NCBI RefSeq assembly: GCF_019668465.1
Contig: NZ_AP024828.1
Location: forward strand, 2,108,001-2,172,000
DNA length: 64,000 nucleotides
Reading direction: 5' to 3'
Source: Mycobacterium senriense
Lineage (GTDB): Bacteria > Actinomycetota > Actinomycetes > Mycobacteriales > Mycobacteriaceae
The position numbers and the translations under genes are program-made. Numbering within the stretch: the stretch's first letter is position 1; each line of letters starts with the position of its first letter. A model generated the notes under the pieces. It saw only the letters and a program-made list of their open reading frames with translations, was not told the origin of the DNA and did not search any database. Positions 37,588-45,539 of this stretch are shown piece by piece.

Positions 37588-39057
37588 ATGACTGAGCATC
37601 TTGACGTCCTCATCGTGGGCGCCGGTATCTCTGGCGTGAGCGCGGCCTGGCACCTGCAGGAACGCTGCCCGACAAAGAGCTACGCCATCCTCGAACGCCG
37701 CGCCGACCTGGGCGGCACCTGGGACCTGTTCAAGTACCCGGGCATTCGGTCGGACTCGGACATGTTCACCCTGGGCTTCCGGTTCAAGCCCTGGCGCTCG
37801 GCGAAGTCGATCGCCGACGGGGCCTCGATCAAGGCCTACATCAGGGAGACCGCGGTCGAGAGCCAGATCGAGCCGAAAATCCGCTACCGGCACCGGGTGG
37901 TGGCCGCCGACTGGTCCGACACCGACAACCGCTGGACCGTGACCGTCGAGAGCGACGGCCAGCAGAGCGAGATCACGTGTTCGTTCCTGTTCGCCTGCAC
38001 CGGCTACTACAACTACGACGAGGGGTTCTCGCCGACCTTCCCGGGCTCGGACGACTTCGGCGGAACCATCGTCCACCCGCAACACTGGCCCGAGGACCTC
38101 GACTACGCGGGCAAGCGGATCGTCGTCATCGGATCCGGTGCCACCGCGATCACCCTGATTCCGGCCCTGGTGAATTCGGGCGCGGGTCATGTGACGATGC
38201 TGCAGCGCTCACCGACCTACATCGGATCGCTGCCCGGGGTCGATCCGTTCGCCGAGAAGGCCAACCGGCTGCTGCCCGAGCGCCTGGCGCACATGGCCAA
38301 CCGCTGGAAAGCCATCGCGTTCAGCACTTTCCAGTACCAGCTGTCCCGCAAGGCCCCGGGCTACATGCGCAAGACGTTGATGACGATGGCGCAGCGGCGG
38401 CTGCCGGAAGGCTACGACGTCGAAAAGCACTTCGGCCCGCGCTACAACGTCTGGGACGAGCGGCTGTGCCTGGCCCCCGACGGCGACTTCTTCCGGACCA
38501 TCCGGCACGGCAAGGCCGACGTCGTCACCGACACCATCGACCGGTTCACCAAGACCGGCATCAAGCTGGCCTCGGGCGAGGAATTGACCGCCGACATCAT
38601 CGTCACCGCAACGGGATTGAACATGCAGCTGCTGGGCGGCGTGAAGCCGACCCGCAACGGTGAGGTCGTCGACCTGACCTCACTGATGACCTACAAGGGC
38701 ATGATGTTCTCCGGCATGCCGAACTTCGCCATCACCTTCGGCTACACCAACGCGTCCTGGACGCTGAAGGCCGACCTGGTCTCCGAGTTCGTCTGCCGGT
38801 TGCTGAACTACATGGACGCCAACGGTTTTGACTTCGTGGAGCCGCAGCATCCGGGCAAGGACGTCGACGAGCTGCCCTTCATGGACTTCACCCCCGGCTA
38901 CTTCCGGCGTTCGATGCACTTGCTGCCCAAGTCGGGGTCGCGTGCACCGTGGCGGCTCAAGCAGAACTACTTCATCGACATGCGCACGATCCGGCGCGGC
39001 AGGGTCGACGACGAAGGCTTGAAGTTCGCGAAAAAACCTGCCCCGGTGGCGGTTTAA
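37588..39057 (+). CDS. ethA: FAD-containing Baeyer-Villiger monooxygenase EthA
   Basis: 489 residues, the same as M. tuberculosis EthA (Rv3854c), the enzyme that activates ethionamide and oxidises ketones and thioamides. FAD motif IVGAGISG near the N-terminus, NADPH motif VVIGSGATA, and between them the Baeyer-Villiger fingerprint FGGTIVHPQHWP. Repressed by the divergent EthR through the operator in the 70-bp gap. Its native mycobacterial substrate is probably a cell-wall-related ketone, which is inference. Confidence 0.95.
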   Translation: MTEHLDVLIVGAGISGVSAAWHLQERCPTKSYAILERRADLGGTWDLFKYPGIRSDSDMFTLGFRFKPWRSAKSIADGASIKAYIRETAVESQIEPKIRYRHRVVAADWSDTDNRWTVTVESDGQQSEITCSFLFACTGYYNYDEGFSPTFPGSDDFGGTIVHPQHWPEDLDYAGKRIVVIGSGATAITLIPALVNSGAGHVTMLQRSPTYIGSLPGVDPFAEKANRLLPERLAHMANRWKAIAFSTFQYQLSRKAPGYMRKTLMTMAQRRLPEGYDVEKHFGPRYNVWDERLCLAPDGDFFRTIRHGKADVVTDTIDRFTKTGIKLASGEELTADIIVTATGLNMQLLGGVKPTRNGEVVDLTSLMTYKGMMFSGMPNFAITFGYTNASWTLKADLVSEFVCRLLNYMDANGFDFVEPQHPGKDVDELPFMDFTPGYFRRSMHLLPKSGSRAPWRLKQNYFIDMRTIRRGRVDDEGLKFAKKPAPVAV

Positions 39058-39061
39058 CGGA

Positions 39062-39556
39062 TCACTCGGCCGCGGCGACGACGACGATCCCGTCGTCGTC
39101 GCTGTAGGCGATCTCGCCCGGCGCGAACGTCACCCCGCCCAGGGTGACCTCGACGTCGCGCTCGCCGGCACCGGTCTTGCTGCTCTTGCGGGGATTGGTG
39201 CCCAACGCCTTGACGCCGATGTCCATGCCGCGCAACGTGGCCGAGTCGCGCACGGCGCCGTTGACGATGAGCCCCGCCCAGCCGTTGGACCGGGCCAGCT
39301 CGGCGATGACGTCGCCGACCAGCGCGGTGTGCAGGGAGCCGTCGCCGTCGATGACCAGGACCCCGCCGCTGCCCGGTTCCGAGAGCACCGATTTCAGCAG
39401 CGCGTTGTCCTGAAAGCAACGTACGGTGCTGATCGGACCGGCGAATTCGGCCCGCCCGCCCAACTGGCGGAATTGCACGTCGCAGCTGCGTACGTCGGGA
39501 CCGATGCTGTCTACGAGGTCGGCCGTCGGCCGGAAAGACACCGTCACTTCTGACAC
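39062..39556 (-). CDS. rraA: RraA family protein
   Basis: 164 residues. The fold is that of the RraA/4-hydroxy-4-methyl-2-oxoglutarate aldolase family, with [18 protein letters not shown], then [26 protein letters not shown] (in blocks). In E. coli RraA inhibits RNase E; older annotation as MenG is wrong. The order rraA then H-NS-like gene on one strand matches Rv3853-Rv3852. It is convergent with ethA, with stops 5 bp apart. Confidence 0.92.
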   Translation of the reverse strand: MSEVTVSFRPTADLVDSIGPDVRSCDVQFRQLGGRAEFAGPISTVRCFQDNALLKSVLSEPGSGGVLVIDGDGSLHTALVGDVIAELARSNGWAGLIVNGAVRDSATLRGMDIGVKALGTNPRKSSKTGAGERDVEVTLGGVTFAPGEIAYSDDDGIVVVAAAE

Positions 39557-39571
39557 GTTAACGCTTGCCGC

Positions 39572-40024
39572 TCAGCGGCGACGCAGCTGGCGGATCAGCA
39601 GGATGGCCAGCAGGCTGACGGCCAGGGCAACGATCAGCGGCACCGGAGATTGGCCCACCGCCGGACCCGGGACCGCGGGAGAGACCGGATTGTTGGCGGC
39701 CTCCACGGTGGACTTCGCCTGTGCGGCAGCATCTTTGGCGGCGGCGGTCAGGTCGCCGTTGCTTTCCGCCCGCTGCTGCACGTCGAGCGGTTGCGCGGCC
39801 GGTTGCCCGGGTGGTTTCGGGGGCGTGGGCTCGGCGTTCTTTACCGGCACCTTCTTGGCGGGTGCCTTCTTGGCCGGCGCCTTTTTGGCGGGCGCCTTTT
39901 TCGCAGGTGCCTTTTTGGCCGGCGCTTTCGCGGCCTTTTTCGCCGCGTGGGCGGGCGGCTTCTTCTCCGGCGGGGTGCCGGTGCCGTCGGGTGCGCTGTT
40001 CGTTGGGTCCTGCGGGTCTGCCAT
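39572..40024 (-). CDS. hns: H-NS-like AKKAP-repeat membrane-anchored protein (Rv3852 homologue)
   Basis: 150 residues. A highly basic N-terminal half contains tandem AKKAP pentapeptides as in histone H1-type and HupB tails, which bind DNA non-specifically. A Pro-rich linker and an Ala-rich helix follow, then one C-terminal membrane helix (LIVALAVSLLAILLI) and an RRR end. The membrane anchor suggests tethering nucleoid DNA. It lies 15 bp before rraA on the same strand. Rv3852 is about 134 residues; extra repeat units explain the length. Confidence 0.88.
   Translation of the reverse strand: MADPQDPTNSAPDGTGTPPEKKPPAHAAKKAAKAPAKKAPAKKAPAKKAPAKKAPAKKVPVKNAEPTPPKPPGQPAAQPLDVQQRAESNGDLTAAAKDAAAQAKSTVEAANNPVSPAVPGPAVGQSPVPLIVALAVSLLAILLIRQLRRR
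39852..39926 (-). repeat. five 15-bp tandem units encoding AKKAP
   Basis: Five consecutive 15-bp units with two to four differences between copies, each coding for the pentapeptide AKKAP on the minus strand, followed by a degenerate unit. Copy number may vary between strains. Confidence 0.85.
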
Positions 40025-40136
40025 GCGGCCGCTCCTCGAGCTTCCTCTGTCGTCTTTCCCCTAGCTCAGTGGGTTCAAGGTCCCATCATGCCAGGGCGCG
40101 TTGCGGCGCCTCCGTCACCGGTCGCCGGCTCCGCTC

Positions 40137-40637
40137 TTACCGCCTGCGCCGCGCCCCCCACCACGCGCCGCCGGCGACGACGGCCACCGCGACCACCACG
40201 AATGGCCAGATCGGGAGCGGGCCGCCGCCGTCCGGGCCGGCCGCGGGTGGACCGGGCGTGCCGGTGCCGGGCACCGTGAGCCGAAAGGACCAGGATCCGG
40301 ACACCACGTGGCCGTCCGCGGAGGTGACCCGGTAGTTCACCGTGTACGTCCCGGCCGGCCCGAGCGCACGCAGCGCGATGCCGACCACCGCGCCCTGCAC
40401 CGTCGGCTCTCCGGTGGACCACACGTTGCCGTCGGGCCCGACCACCGTCATGGCCGCGAACGTGGTTTGCAACTGCTCGTTGAATGTGGCGCTCACCCGC
40501 TGCGGGCCGGCCGCGAGCACCGCATCGGCCGCGGGATCGGTGGCGACGCGGGTGGCGTGCGCCCCCGCGACCGGCGCGGTCAGCGTGGCGATCACGAACA
40601 TGACGCCCACGCACGCGCCGAGCGCCAGCCGCCTCAT
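40137..40637 (-). CDS. CopC-domain exported protein with C-terminal membrane helix
   Basis: 166 residues. The signal peptide ends at ...APVAGA, leaving His as the mature N-terminal residue (HATRVATDP), which is the copper-binding brace position of CopC. The Ig-like domain shows the family block VNYRVTSADGHVVSGSWSFRL. A Pro-rich linker and membrane helix anchor it outside the cell. The ATG overlaps the YcnI-like gene's stop by 4 bp, so both are co-translated. Copper handling is inferred from both families. Confidence 0.85.
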   Translation of the reverse strand: MRRLALGACVGVMFVIATLTAPVAGAHATRVATDPAADAVLAAGPQRVSATFNEQLQTTFAAMTVVGPDGNVWSTGEPTVQGAVVGIALRALGPAGTYTVNYRVTSADGHVVSGSWSFRLTVPGTGTPGPPAAGPDGGGPLPIWPFVVVAVAVVAGGAWWGARRRR

Positions 40638-41296
40638 GTCCGTCGGCGGATCAGTGCGATCGCGACGCCGGCGGCGGCGACCACCAGGGCCGCGCCACCC
40701 AGCAGCCGGGCGGCGTTGTCGGCCGCATTCGACCGTGCGGCGGCCGGCGCGGGCGACCCGTGGTGTTGGTGGGGGCCCGAGGGGCCGGTGGCGAGGGCGA
40801 GCATGGGCACCGGGTGCTCCGGCTCGCTCCCGTCTGGCAGCGGCGGCTGGTCCCATTTCACGACGGTTCCGTCGGCGTAGGTCTGCGCGGCGGGGAAGCT
40901 GACGGTGTCGGCGTCGGGCAGCTTCACCGACAGCCGGAACAGCCCGAATTGATCTGGCCCGATCCCGCCGGTGAGGTTGGCGGTCCACGTCACCGAACGC
41001 ACGGTGCCGGCCGCGGCGTCCCGGTCGAGTTTGGCCGTCCAGCCCGGCAGGCTTTCGGTGCGCGCCGATGCGACGTTGGGAAGCGTGACGGTCAGCGCGG
41101 TGGTGAGCGCCCCGGTGTTCGATTCGTTGGGCACCTGGAATGTGACGATCGCCATGGCTCCGCGTATCGCGTTGTCGCTGCTGGCGTGCACGTGCGCCCA
41201 GGCGGCAGGGGTCTGGGCCGCCGATCCGAGATAGAGAGCGACGGCCGCGGTGAGTGCGATCAGGGTGCGCGAGAACCACCTGCTGTGGATTGCCAT
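40634..41296 (-). CDS. YcnI-like (DUF1775) copper-associated exported protein
   Basis: 220 residues. A signal peptide ending AWA leaves His at the mature N-terminus (HVHASSDNA), the ligand used by YcnI for copper. The DUF1775 body includes VTWTANLTGGIGPDQFGLF and FPAAQTYADGTVVKWDQPP (in blocks). A C-terminal membrane helix and RRR tail complete it. Encoded upstream of and overlapping the CopC-domain gene; no CopD fusion is present here. Confidence 0.85.
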   Translation of the reverse strand: MAIHSRWFSRTLIALTAAVALYLGSAAQTPAAWAHVHASSDNAIRGAMAIVTFQVPNESNTGALTTALTVTLPNVASARTESLPGWTAKLDRDAAAGTVRSVTWTANLTGGIGPDQFGLFRLSVKLPDADTVSFPAAQTYADGTVVKWDQPPLPDGSEPEHPVPMLALATGPSGPHQHHGSPAPAAARSNAADNAARLLGGAALVVAAAGVAIALIRRRT

Positions 41297-41324
41297 GCCG
41301 GGGCGCTGCCTTCCGTACGGGTGA

Positions 41325-41981
41325 TCAGCTCAGGCCGAGGCGGGCCATTAAATCCGCCTCGATCCCGTCCAGCTGCGACGAGATCGCGGCGTGGGCCGCG
41401 CGCCGCCGCGCGGCCGGCATGTTCTCCGCGGCGGTGATCGCCGCCGACAGATCGGTGAGCCGTTCGGCGATGGCGGAGACGAATTGCTTGGTCTCGGCGT
41501 CCTTGGGCTTCTTGTCCTGCACCATCCGCAGCGACTTCTCCGCCCCGGCGATGCGGGCCGACAGCTGGGCCCCGTGGCCGGAGAACTGGCCGATCTGGGC
41601 CAGCGGAATGCCCAGCTGGTCGGCACGACGCTGATCGATCAGCGCGCGGGCCGCGACGGCCGCCCGGTAGATGAGCGGGGTGAGGATCGGCGCGAGCAGC
41701 CGAGACACCGTCAACACCCGGCGGATTCGTGTCGGTGAGAAGATCTTGCCCTCCCGCGCGGCTTTGAGTTCGGCCTCAGCGACTTTCAGTGCGTTGCGGT
41801 CGCTGTCGCGTTGGGCCTTCATGTGCGCGCGCAGCGCCTTGCTCTCCGCCCGTTGGGCGGATTTGGCGCGGCGGACCTCGTTTTTCGCGGCCAGCTTGGC
41901 CTCGAGCTTCGCGCGGGCCTTGATCGCACGGGCTTCAGCGCGACGCGTCGCGCGGCTCTTTCGCTTGCGGAACAGGCCCAT
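41325..41981 (-). CDS. basic, coiled-coil-rich protein (Rv3850 homologue)
   Basis: 218 residues, the same length as Rv3850. The first about 70 residues are Lys/Arg/Ala-rich and predicted helical or coiled-coil, followed by a weakly hydrophobic segment (LLAPILTPLIYRAAVAARAL) and a helical C-terminus. No enzyme motif is visible. A conserved mycobacterial gene of unknown function; its place between the copper pair and espR follows H37Rv order. Confidence 0.8.
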   Translation of the reverse strand: MGLFRKRKSRATRRAEARAIKARAKLEAKLAAKNEVRRAKSAQRAESKALRAHMKAQRDSDRNALKVAEAELKAAREGKIFSPTRIRRVLTVSRLLAPILTPLIYRAAVAARALIDQRRADQLGIPLAQIGQFSGHGAQLSARIAGAEKSLRMVQDKKPKDAETKQFVSAIAERLTDLSAAITAAENMPAARRRAAHAAISSQLDGIEADLMARLGLS

Positions 41982-42113
41982 TCCCGGCCGCCTCCCGGTT
42001 ATCTCGTGGACTATCGCTCTCGCGGTTGCGCGATCCGCTGAGCCAACCCTAATCGGAAGGGGCGGGCGGCAGCCCTCCAGGGCAGACCCGGCGGCTGGTG
42101 TCGGGCGCGGACG

Positions 42114-42512
42114 TCAGGCGTCTAAGTGCTCGGCCCGACGCAACTCGTTGACCCGCTCCATGACCTCACGCTGCGCCTCGGGGGACAGCTCGGCCGCGCG
42201 CACCGCGATGCGGCGCACATTGTCGTCGCGCGTCGTGGCCAGCCACGACAATTCCTTGTCGAGCTTCTCGTAGTACTCGTCGTCGGTGAAGTAGGCCGAC
42301 TTGATCCGGAAGAAGTTGGCCAGAGCGGCCATAGTCGCCGTCGACGGGTTGGTGCGGTTGCCGGAACGCAGCTGGGAGAGGTAGGGAGCCGACATCGTTA
42401 TGCCCTCCGCCTTGAGCGCCGCGATCACTTCCGCGGAGGTGTGCGGCCCGCGTCCGGGCGGATACACCGTGTCGAACAGGCGGTTCAGGCGAGCAGCGAA
42501 CGTCGTGCTCAT
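42114..42512 (-). CDS. espR: nucleoid-associated regulator EspR
   Basis: 132 residues from ATG 42512, identical in length to Rv3849. The N-terminus STTFAARLNRLFDTVYPPGR and helix-turn-helix region (GITMSAPYLSQLRSGNRTNPS, in blocks) match EspR, with the C-terminal dimerisation helix present. In M. tuberculosis it binds many sites and activates espACD, which feeds ESX-1. Here ESX-1 is absent from its usual place, so its main role is probably nucleoid organisation. An upstream in-frame ATG at 42527 is less likely. Confidence 0.95.
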   Translation of the reverse strand: MSTTFAARLNRLFDTVYPPGRGPHTSAEVIAALKAEGITMSAPYLSQLRSGNRTNPSTATMAALANFFRIKSAYFTDDEYYEKLDKELSWLATTRDDNVRRIAVRAAELSPEAQREVMERVNELRRAEHLDA

Positions 42513-42926
42513 TGATATGACCTCCACTGGGCTGTAGAAGTGAACTATTACCTAGGTGTATTTGCTGATCATGGTAGCGAGGCTCGGTGACCGTAACCAG
42601 GTGCAAACCCCAGGGGATTCCCGACCGGCATAGCTGACGCACGCCACCTCCCCACTTGACGAGCGTCTAACTGATTCGCTGGGGTGTCCACTAAATCAAT
42701 GAAACTCACAGGTTATACGCAGAATTGGACGTGGTTTCCGAAGTGGCGGGCGGATGGCCGGCTGACGGGAACGATAATATGCCGCGCCGAACTGGGAAAG
42801 CGCACCGCAACGGGTCGGCGAGCCCAGCCGATTTAGCACCCCCTTTGCTGCCGAGTGCGAAAGTGGCGCAGTTGGCCGCCGCGCTGCCCGGCGGACGGCT
42901 CCCGGACACCAGCGGTCGAGGCGCGA
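42513..42926. other. 414-bp intergenic region upstream of espR
   Basis: Holds the espR promoter and 5' leader and the 3' flank of the UPF0016 gene. The part next to espR is AT-richer than the surroundings. No gene, riboswitch or clear palindrome was recognised. EspR autoregulatory sites may lie here but I could not place them. Confidence 0.4.
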
Positions 42927-43628
42927 TTAACTTAGCCGGTTCGCGGTGGTCCGGCGCCGATCGGCGGTGACGGTTCTGCGGCCCCGCCGCGTCTGGGTGA
43001 CCGCGATTGCGGCAACGGTCATCGCCACGGCGACGGTCGCGGCGACGGCCACCCAGCGCCAGCCCAAGGCGCTGTCGAACAGCATCCACAACCCGAACGT
43101 CAGGAACAGCAGGCTGGCGGCGACGTGCAGCAGTTTTTCGGGCAGGCGCCGATGCAGCAGTCGTCCCGCAGCGATCGCCAAACCGTCGGCCAGCACCATG
43201 CCCAGTGTCGAGCCGATCCACACCCCCACCCAGTCGTGGTGGCTGGCCAACGTCACCGTCGCCAGGGCGGTCTTGTCGCTCATCTCGGCGAGCGCGAAAG
43301 ACGACACCACGGTGAGGAAGGCGAATCGCGGTTCGCGCGGCTGCGACACCGTCTCGTCGGTGGCCGCGCCCTCCCGCCAGGCCCACACCGCGAACGCGAG
43401 GAAGGCGAGGGCGGACGCGAAGGCCAGCGGCCGGGCCGGCAGGGCGGCGCCCAGGAAGTGCCCGATCGTCACGGAAACCCCATGCACCGTGAACGCGGCG
43501 AGCGCCACCCCGGTCAGCACCACCCACCACCGGTAGCGCAGGGCGTAGGTCATGGTGATCAGCTGGGATCGGTCACCGAGTTCGGCGACGAACACCACTC
43601 CCAGGGTCAACAGGGTGGCGGCGAGCAT
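42927..43628 (-). CDS. UPF0016/GDT1 family manganese exporter
   Basis: 233 residues from ATG 43628 with about six membrane helices. Both copies of the family motif E-x-G-D-K/R-S/T are present: VAELGDRSQ in helix 1 and LAEMSDKTA in the second half. Relatives (V. cholerae MneA, yeast Gdt1, human TMEM165) transport Mn2+ or Ca2+. A yybP-ykoY riboswitch lies directly upstream, which makes Mn2+ efflux the best call. The position corresponds to Rv3848. Confidence 0.9.
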   Translation of the reverse strand: MLAATLLTLGVVFVAELGDRSQLITMTYALRYRWWVVLTGVALAAFTVHGVSVTIGHFLGAALPARPLAFASALAFLAFAVWAWREGAATDETVSQPREPRFAFLTVVSSFALAEMSDKTALATVTLASHHDWVGVWIGSTLGMVLADGLAIAAGRLLHRRLPEKLLHVAASLLFLTFGLWMLFDSALGWRWVAVAATVAVAMTVAAIAVTQTRRGRRTVTADRRRTTANRLS

Positions 43629-43679
43629 GTCGGGTGACCTTTCGACGCGTCGTCGACGACCGCGGAAGTCGTCGAACTC

Positions 43680-43776
43680 CGGCCGAAGGTCTCGCCCACC
43701 GGGTGAACCGGTTCGCCGGCCGGGCTGTGCGCCAGTATGTCGACTCGACGATTGGGGGCTACTCCCCTTCGCTAAC
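43680..43776 (-). promoter_or_regulatory. yybP-ykoY manganese riboswitch
   Basis: On the minus strand the leader carries the conserved loop GGGGAGTAGC and, about 70 bases later, GGGCGAGACCTTCGG, with GACATACTG between. The outer P1 stem is CGAAGG with CCTTCG. These are the diagnostic Mn2+-binding loops of the family. Downstream, TTCGACG and CGTCGAA form a hairpin whose 3' arm abuts the AAGG ribosome-binding site, so control at translation initiation is likely: Mn2+ binding should free expression of the exporter. Confidence 0.85.
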
Positions 43777-43880
43777 GGTCCCAGATTAATGGGCCCATTC
43801 GGCGTCCGCCAGCGCGGCAACGGAGTTCGGTCGGCCGCATTTCTGGGATTTGAGACCCGAACTGCGTTAGGGCATTTCAG

Positions 43881-44414
43881 TTATGCGGCGAGCAGCATTG
43901 CCAATATTGCCGTATCGGGGTGGCTGATCGGGTCGACACCGACCCGGCTCACCATCGAGGTAATGGTGCCGTCGGCTTCCGCTTCCACCCACGCCGCGCG
44001 ATGCTCGAGTCCGAGATAGGGCAATCCGGGCAGCAACACGCATCCCGATGCCGCCCCGTTGCATTCCGGCAGTGACGGCGTGGTTTCCGAGGGCGGGTGC
44101 AACATGAGTAATGCCGGCGGCTGGTGCTCTGCGAAATAGCCCGGCTGAATGGCTGATTCACCGAAAACCGTGCCCTCGGCGAGCACCAGTCCCACCGTGC
44201 CCGGCTCAGGCTCGTCCGGTAATTCCTCGCGGGCTCCGAAGACCGTTGTGGTGGAGAGCAATCCGGGCAAGGACGCGATCCGGACCGCGACCATGAGCAG
44301 CTGGGCCCATTCTTTGGTCGAATCGGGCCACCGGCCGGAGATCACGAATCCTTTCAAGACACCACGTGAATGGAACGGGGAAACCCCGATTGGCCGATCC
44401 GCCCCTGTTTCCAT
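43881..44414 (-). CDS. conserved hypothetical protein (Rv3847 homologue)
   Basis: From ATG 44414 the product has exactly 177 residues, the length of Rv3847. It opens ETGADRPIGVSPFHSRG and has no signal peptide, membrane helix or recognised motif. The composition is moderately acidic with several Pro-rich turns. It lies between the manganese exporter and sodA on the same strand, as in H37Rv. Function unknown. Confidence 0.8.
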   Translation of the reverse strand: METGADRPIGVSPFHSRGVLKGFVISGRWPDSTKEWAQLLMVAVRIASLPGLLSTTTVFGAREELPDEPEPGTVGLVLAEGTVFGESAIQPGYFAEHQPPALLMLHPPSETTPSLPECNGAASGCVLLPGLPYLGLEHRAAWVEAEADGTITSMVSRVGVDPISHPDTAILAMLLAA

Positions 44415-44564
44415 TACGACCTCCGCGCGACGCCTCCGCTTGGAATAACCACACTGGTAAGTCCGAATAATTAAGCATGCCTGCGGTTTAGGCGCCGTGC
44501 AACATCGACACGGTCGGTGGCGCAAACGTTGTAGCACGGTCGATCAAGGTTCAGACAAACGACG

Positions 44565-44593
44565 GGGGCGCCGCGCAACTCGCGCGACGCCCC
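44565..44593 (-). terminator. hairpin terminator downstream of sodA
   Basis: Twelve-position stem, GGGGCG and CGCGC pairing with GCGCG and CGCCCC with one C-A mismatch, and a five-base loop. It begins about 19 bases after the sodA stop. There is no U-tract, which is common for mycobacterial terminators. Confidence 0.65.
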
Positions 44594-44611
44594 TGCCGAT
44601 CGAAATGAAAG

Positions 44612-45235
44612 TCAGCCGAAAATCAGACCCTGGGTTTTCGAGGTCGCGGCCGCGTACCGCTTCTGCACGTCCGCCCAGTTGACGACGTTCCAGAACGCCT
44701 TGACGTAATCAGCCTTGACGTTCTTGTACTGCAGGTAGAACGCGTGCTCCCACATATCCACCTGCAGCAAGGGGATGATGCCGAGTGGAACGTTGGCCTG
44801 CTGGTCGTACAGCTGGAAGGTCAGCAGTCGGTTGCCGAGGGTGTCATAGCCCAGCACCGCCCAGCCCGAGCCCTGCAGCCCGTTGGCGGCCGCGCTGAAT
44901 TGCGCGCGGAATCGGTCGAAGGATCCGAATGCGTCGTCGATCGCCGCGGCCAATTCGCCGGTCGGCTTGTCGCCGCCGTCCGGCGACAGGTTCTTCCACC
45001 AGATCGAGTGGTTGACGTGGCCGCCCAGGTGGAAGGCGAGGTTCTTTTCGTTCAAGAAGATTGCAGCGTGGTCCTCGTTGGCGCGGGCCTCTTCGAGTTT
45101 GGACAGAGCGTCGTTCACGCCTTTGACGTAGGTGGCGTGGTGCTTGGTGTGGTGGATCTCGTTGATCTGCCCCGAGATGTGCGGTTCCAACGCTGCGTAG
45201 TCCCAGTCCAAGTCGGGCAGGGTGTATTCAGCCAC
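44612..45235 (-). CDS. sodA: superoxide dismutase SodA (Fe/Mn family, manganese-type residue)
   Basis: 207 residues, the length of Rv3846. Converts superoxide to peroxide and oxygen; in mycobacteria it is abundant extracellularly despite lacking a signal peptide. Metal ligands His28, His76, Asp160 and His164 are all present. Position 145 is Gln ([10 protein letters not shown]), whereas M. tuberculosis iron SodA has His145; Gln is associated with manganese use. It lies about 1 kb from the manganese-riboswitch exporter gene. Confidence 0.97.
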   Translation of the reverse strand: MAEYTLPDLDWDYAALEPHISGQINEIHHTKHHATYVKGVNDALSKLEEARANEDHAAIFLNEKNLAFHLGGHVNHSIWWKNLSPDGGDKPTGELAAAIDDAFGSFDRFRAQFSAAANGLQGSGWAVLGYDTLGNRLLTFQLYDQQANVPLGIIPLLQVDMWEHAFYLQYKNVKADYVKAFWNVVNWADVQKRYAAATSKTQGLIFG

Positions 45236-45383
45236 GGCATTCCTTTCTTCGATTATCGTCTTGACGCTCAGTCGCGCGGGGTCGCCTCACGGCGGCCAGC
45301 CGTTATCAACCCTGCTCCATGACTGCGCGCTCCGCAAGAACGACCCTTGCGAGCCGGACCGCGGATACCCGCTCAGCGGCGTT

Positions 45384-45539
45384 TCAAGACAAGACGATGA
45401 CCGCGAGCACCGCGAGCAACGCCAGGGCGATTAGCCCTGCGCGCAACGCGGCGATGCTGTAGCTGTGATTCCACGCCGGCGAGCCGCAGTACGACTTCGA
45501 CGGGCCCGGTGAACCCGGACCGAATGAATGCGTGGCCAT
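45384..45539 (-). CDS. small single-pass membrane protein
   Basis: 51 residues: ATHSFGPGSPGPSKSYCGSP then AWNHSYSIAALRAGLIALAL and LAVLAVIVLS. The C-terminal half is one membrane helix ending at the stop; the N-terminal half is Gly/Pro/Ser-rich. GGAAGG lies 6-11 bases before ATG 45539. It is upstream of sodA on the same strand, 148 bp away. I recognise no family. Confidence 0.55.
   Translation of the reverse strand: MATHSFGPGSPGPSKSYCGSPAWNHSYSIAALRAGLIALALLAVLAVIVLS

Noticed and set aside
40058-40087. tRNA-like fragment: TAGCTCAGT followed by GGGTTCAAGGTCCC
   Set aside because: The D-arm-like and T-arm-like pieces are adjacent with no anticodon arm or acceptor stem between or around them; too short for a tRNA.
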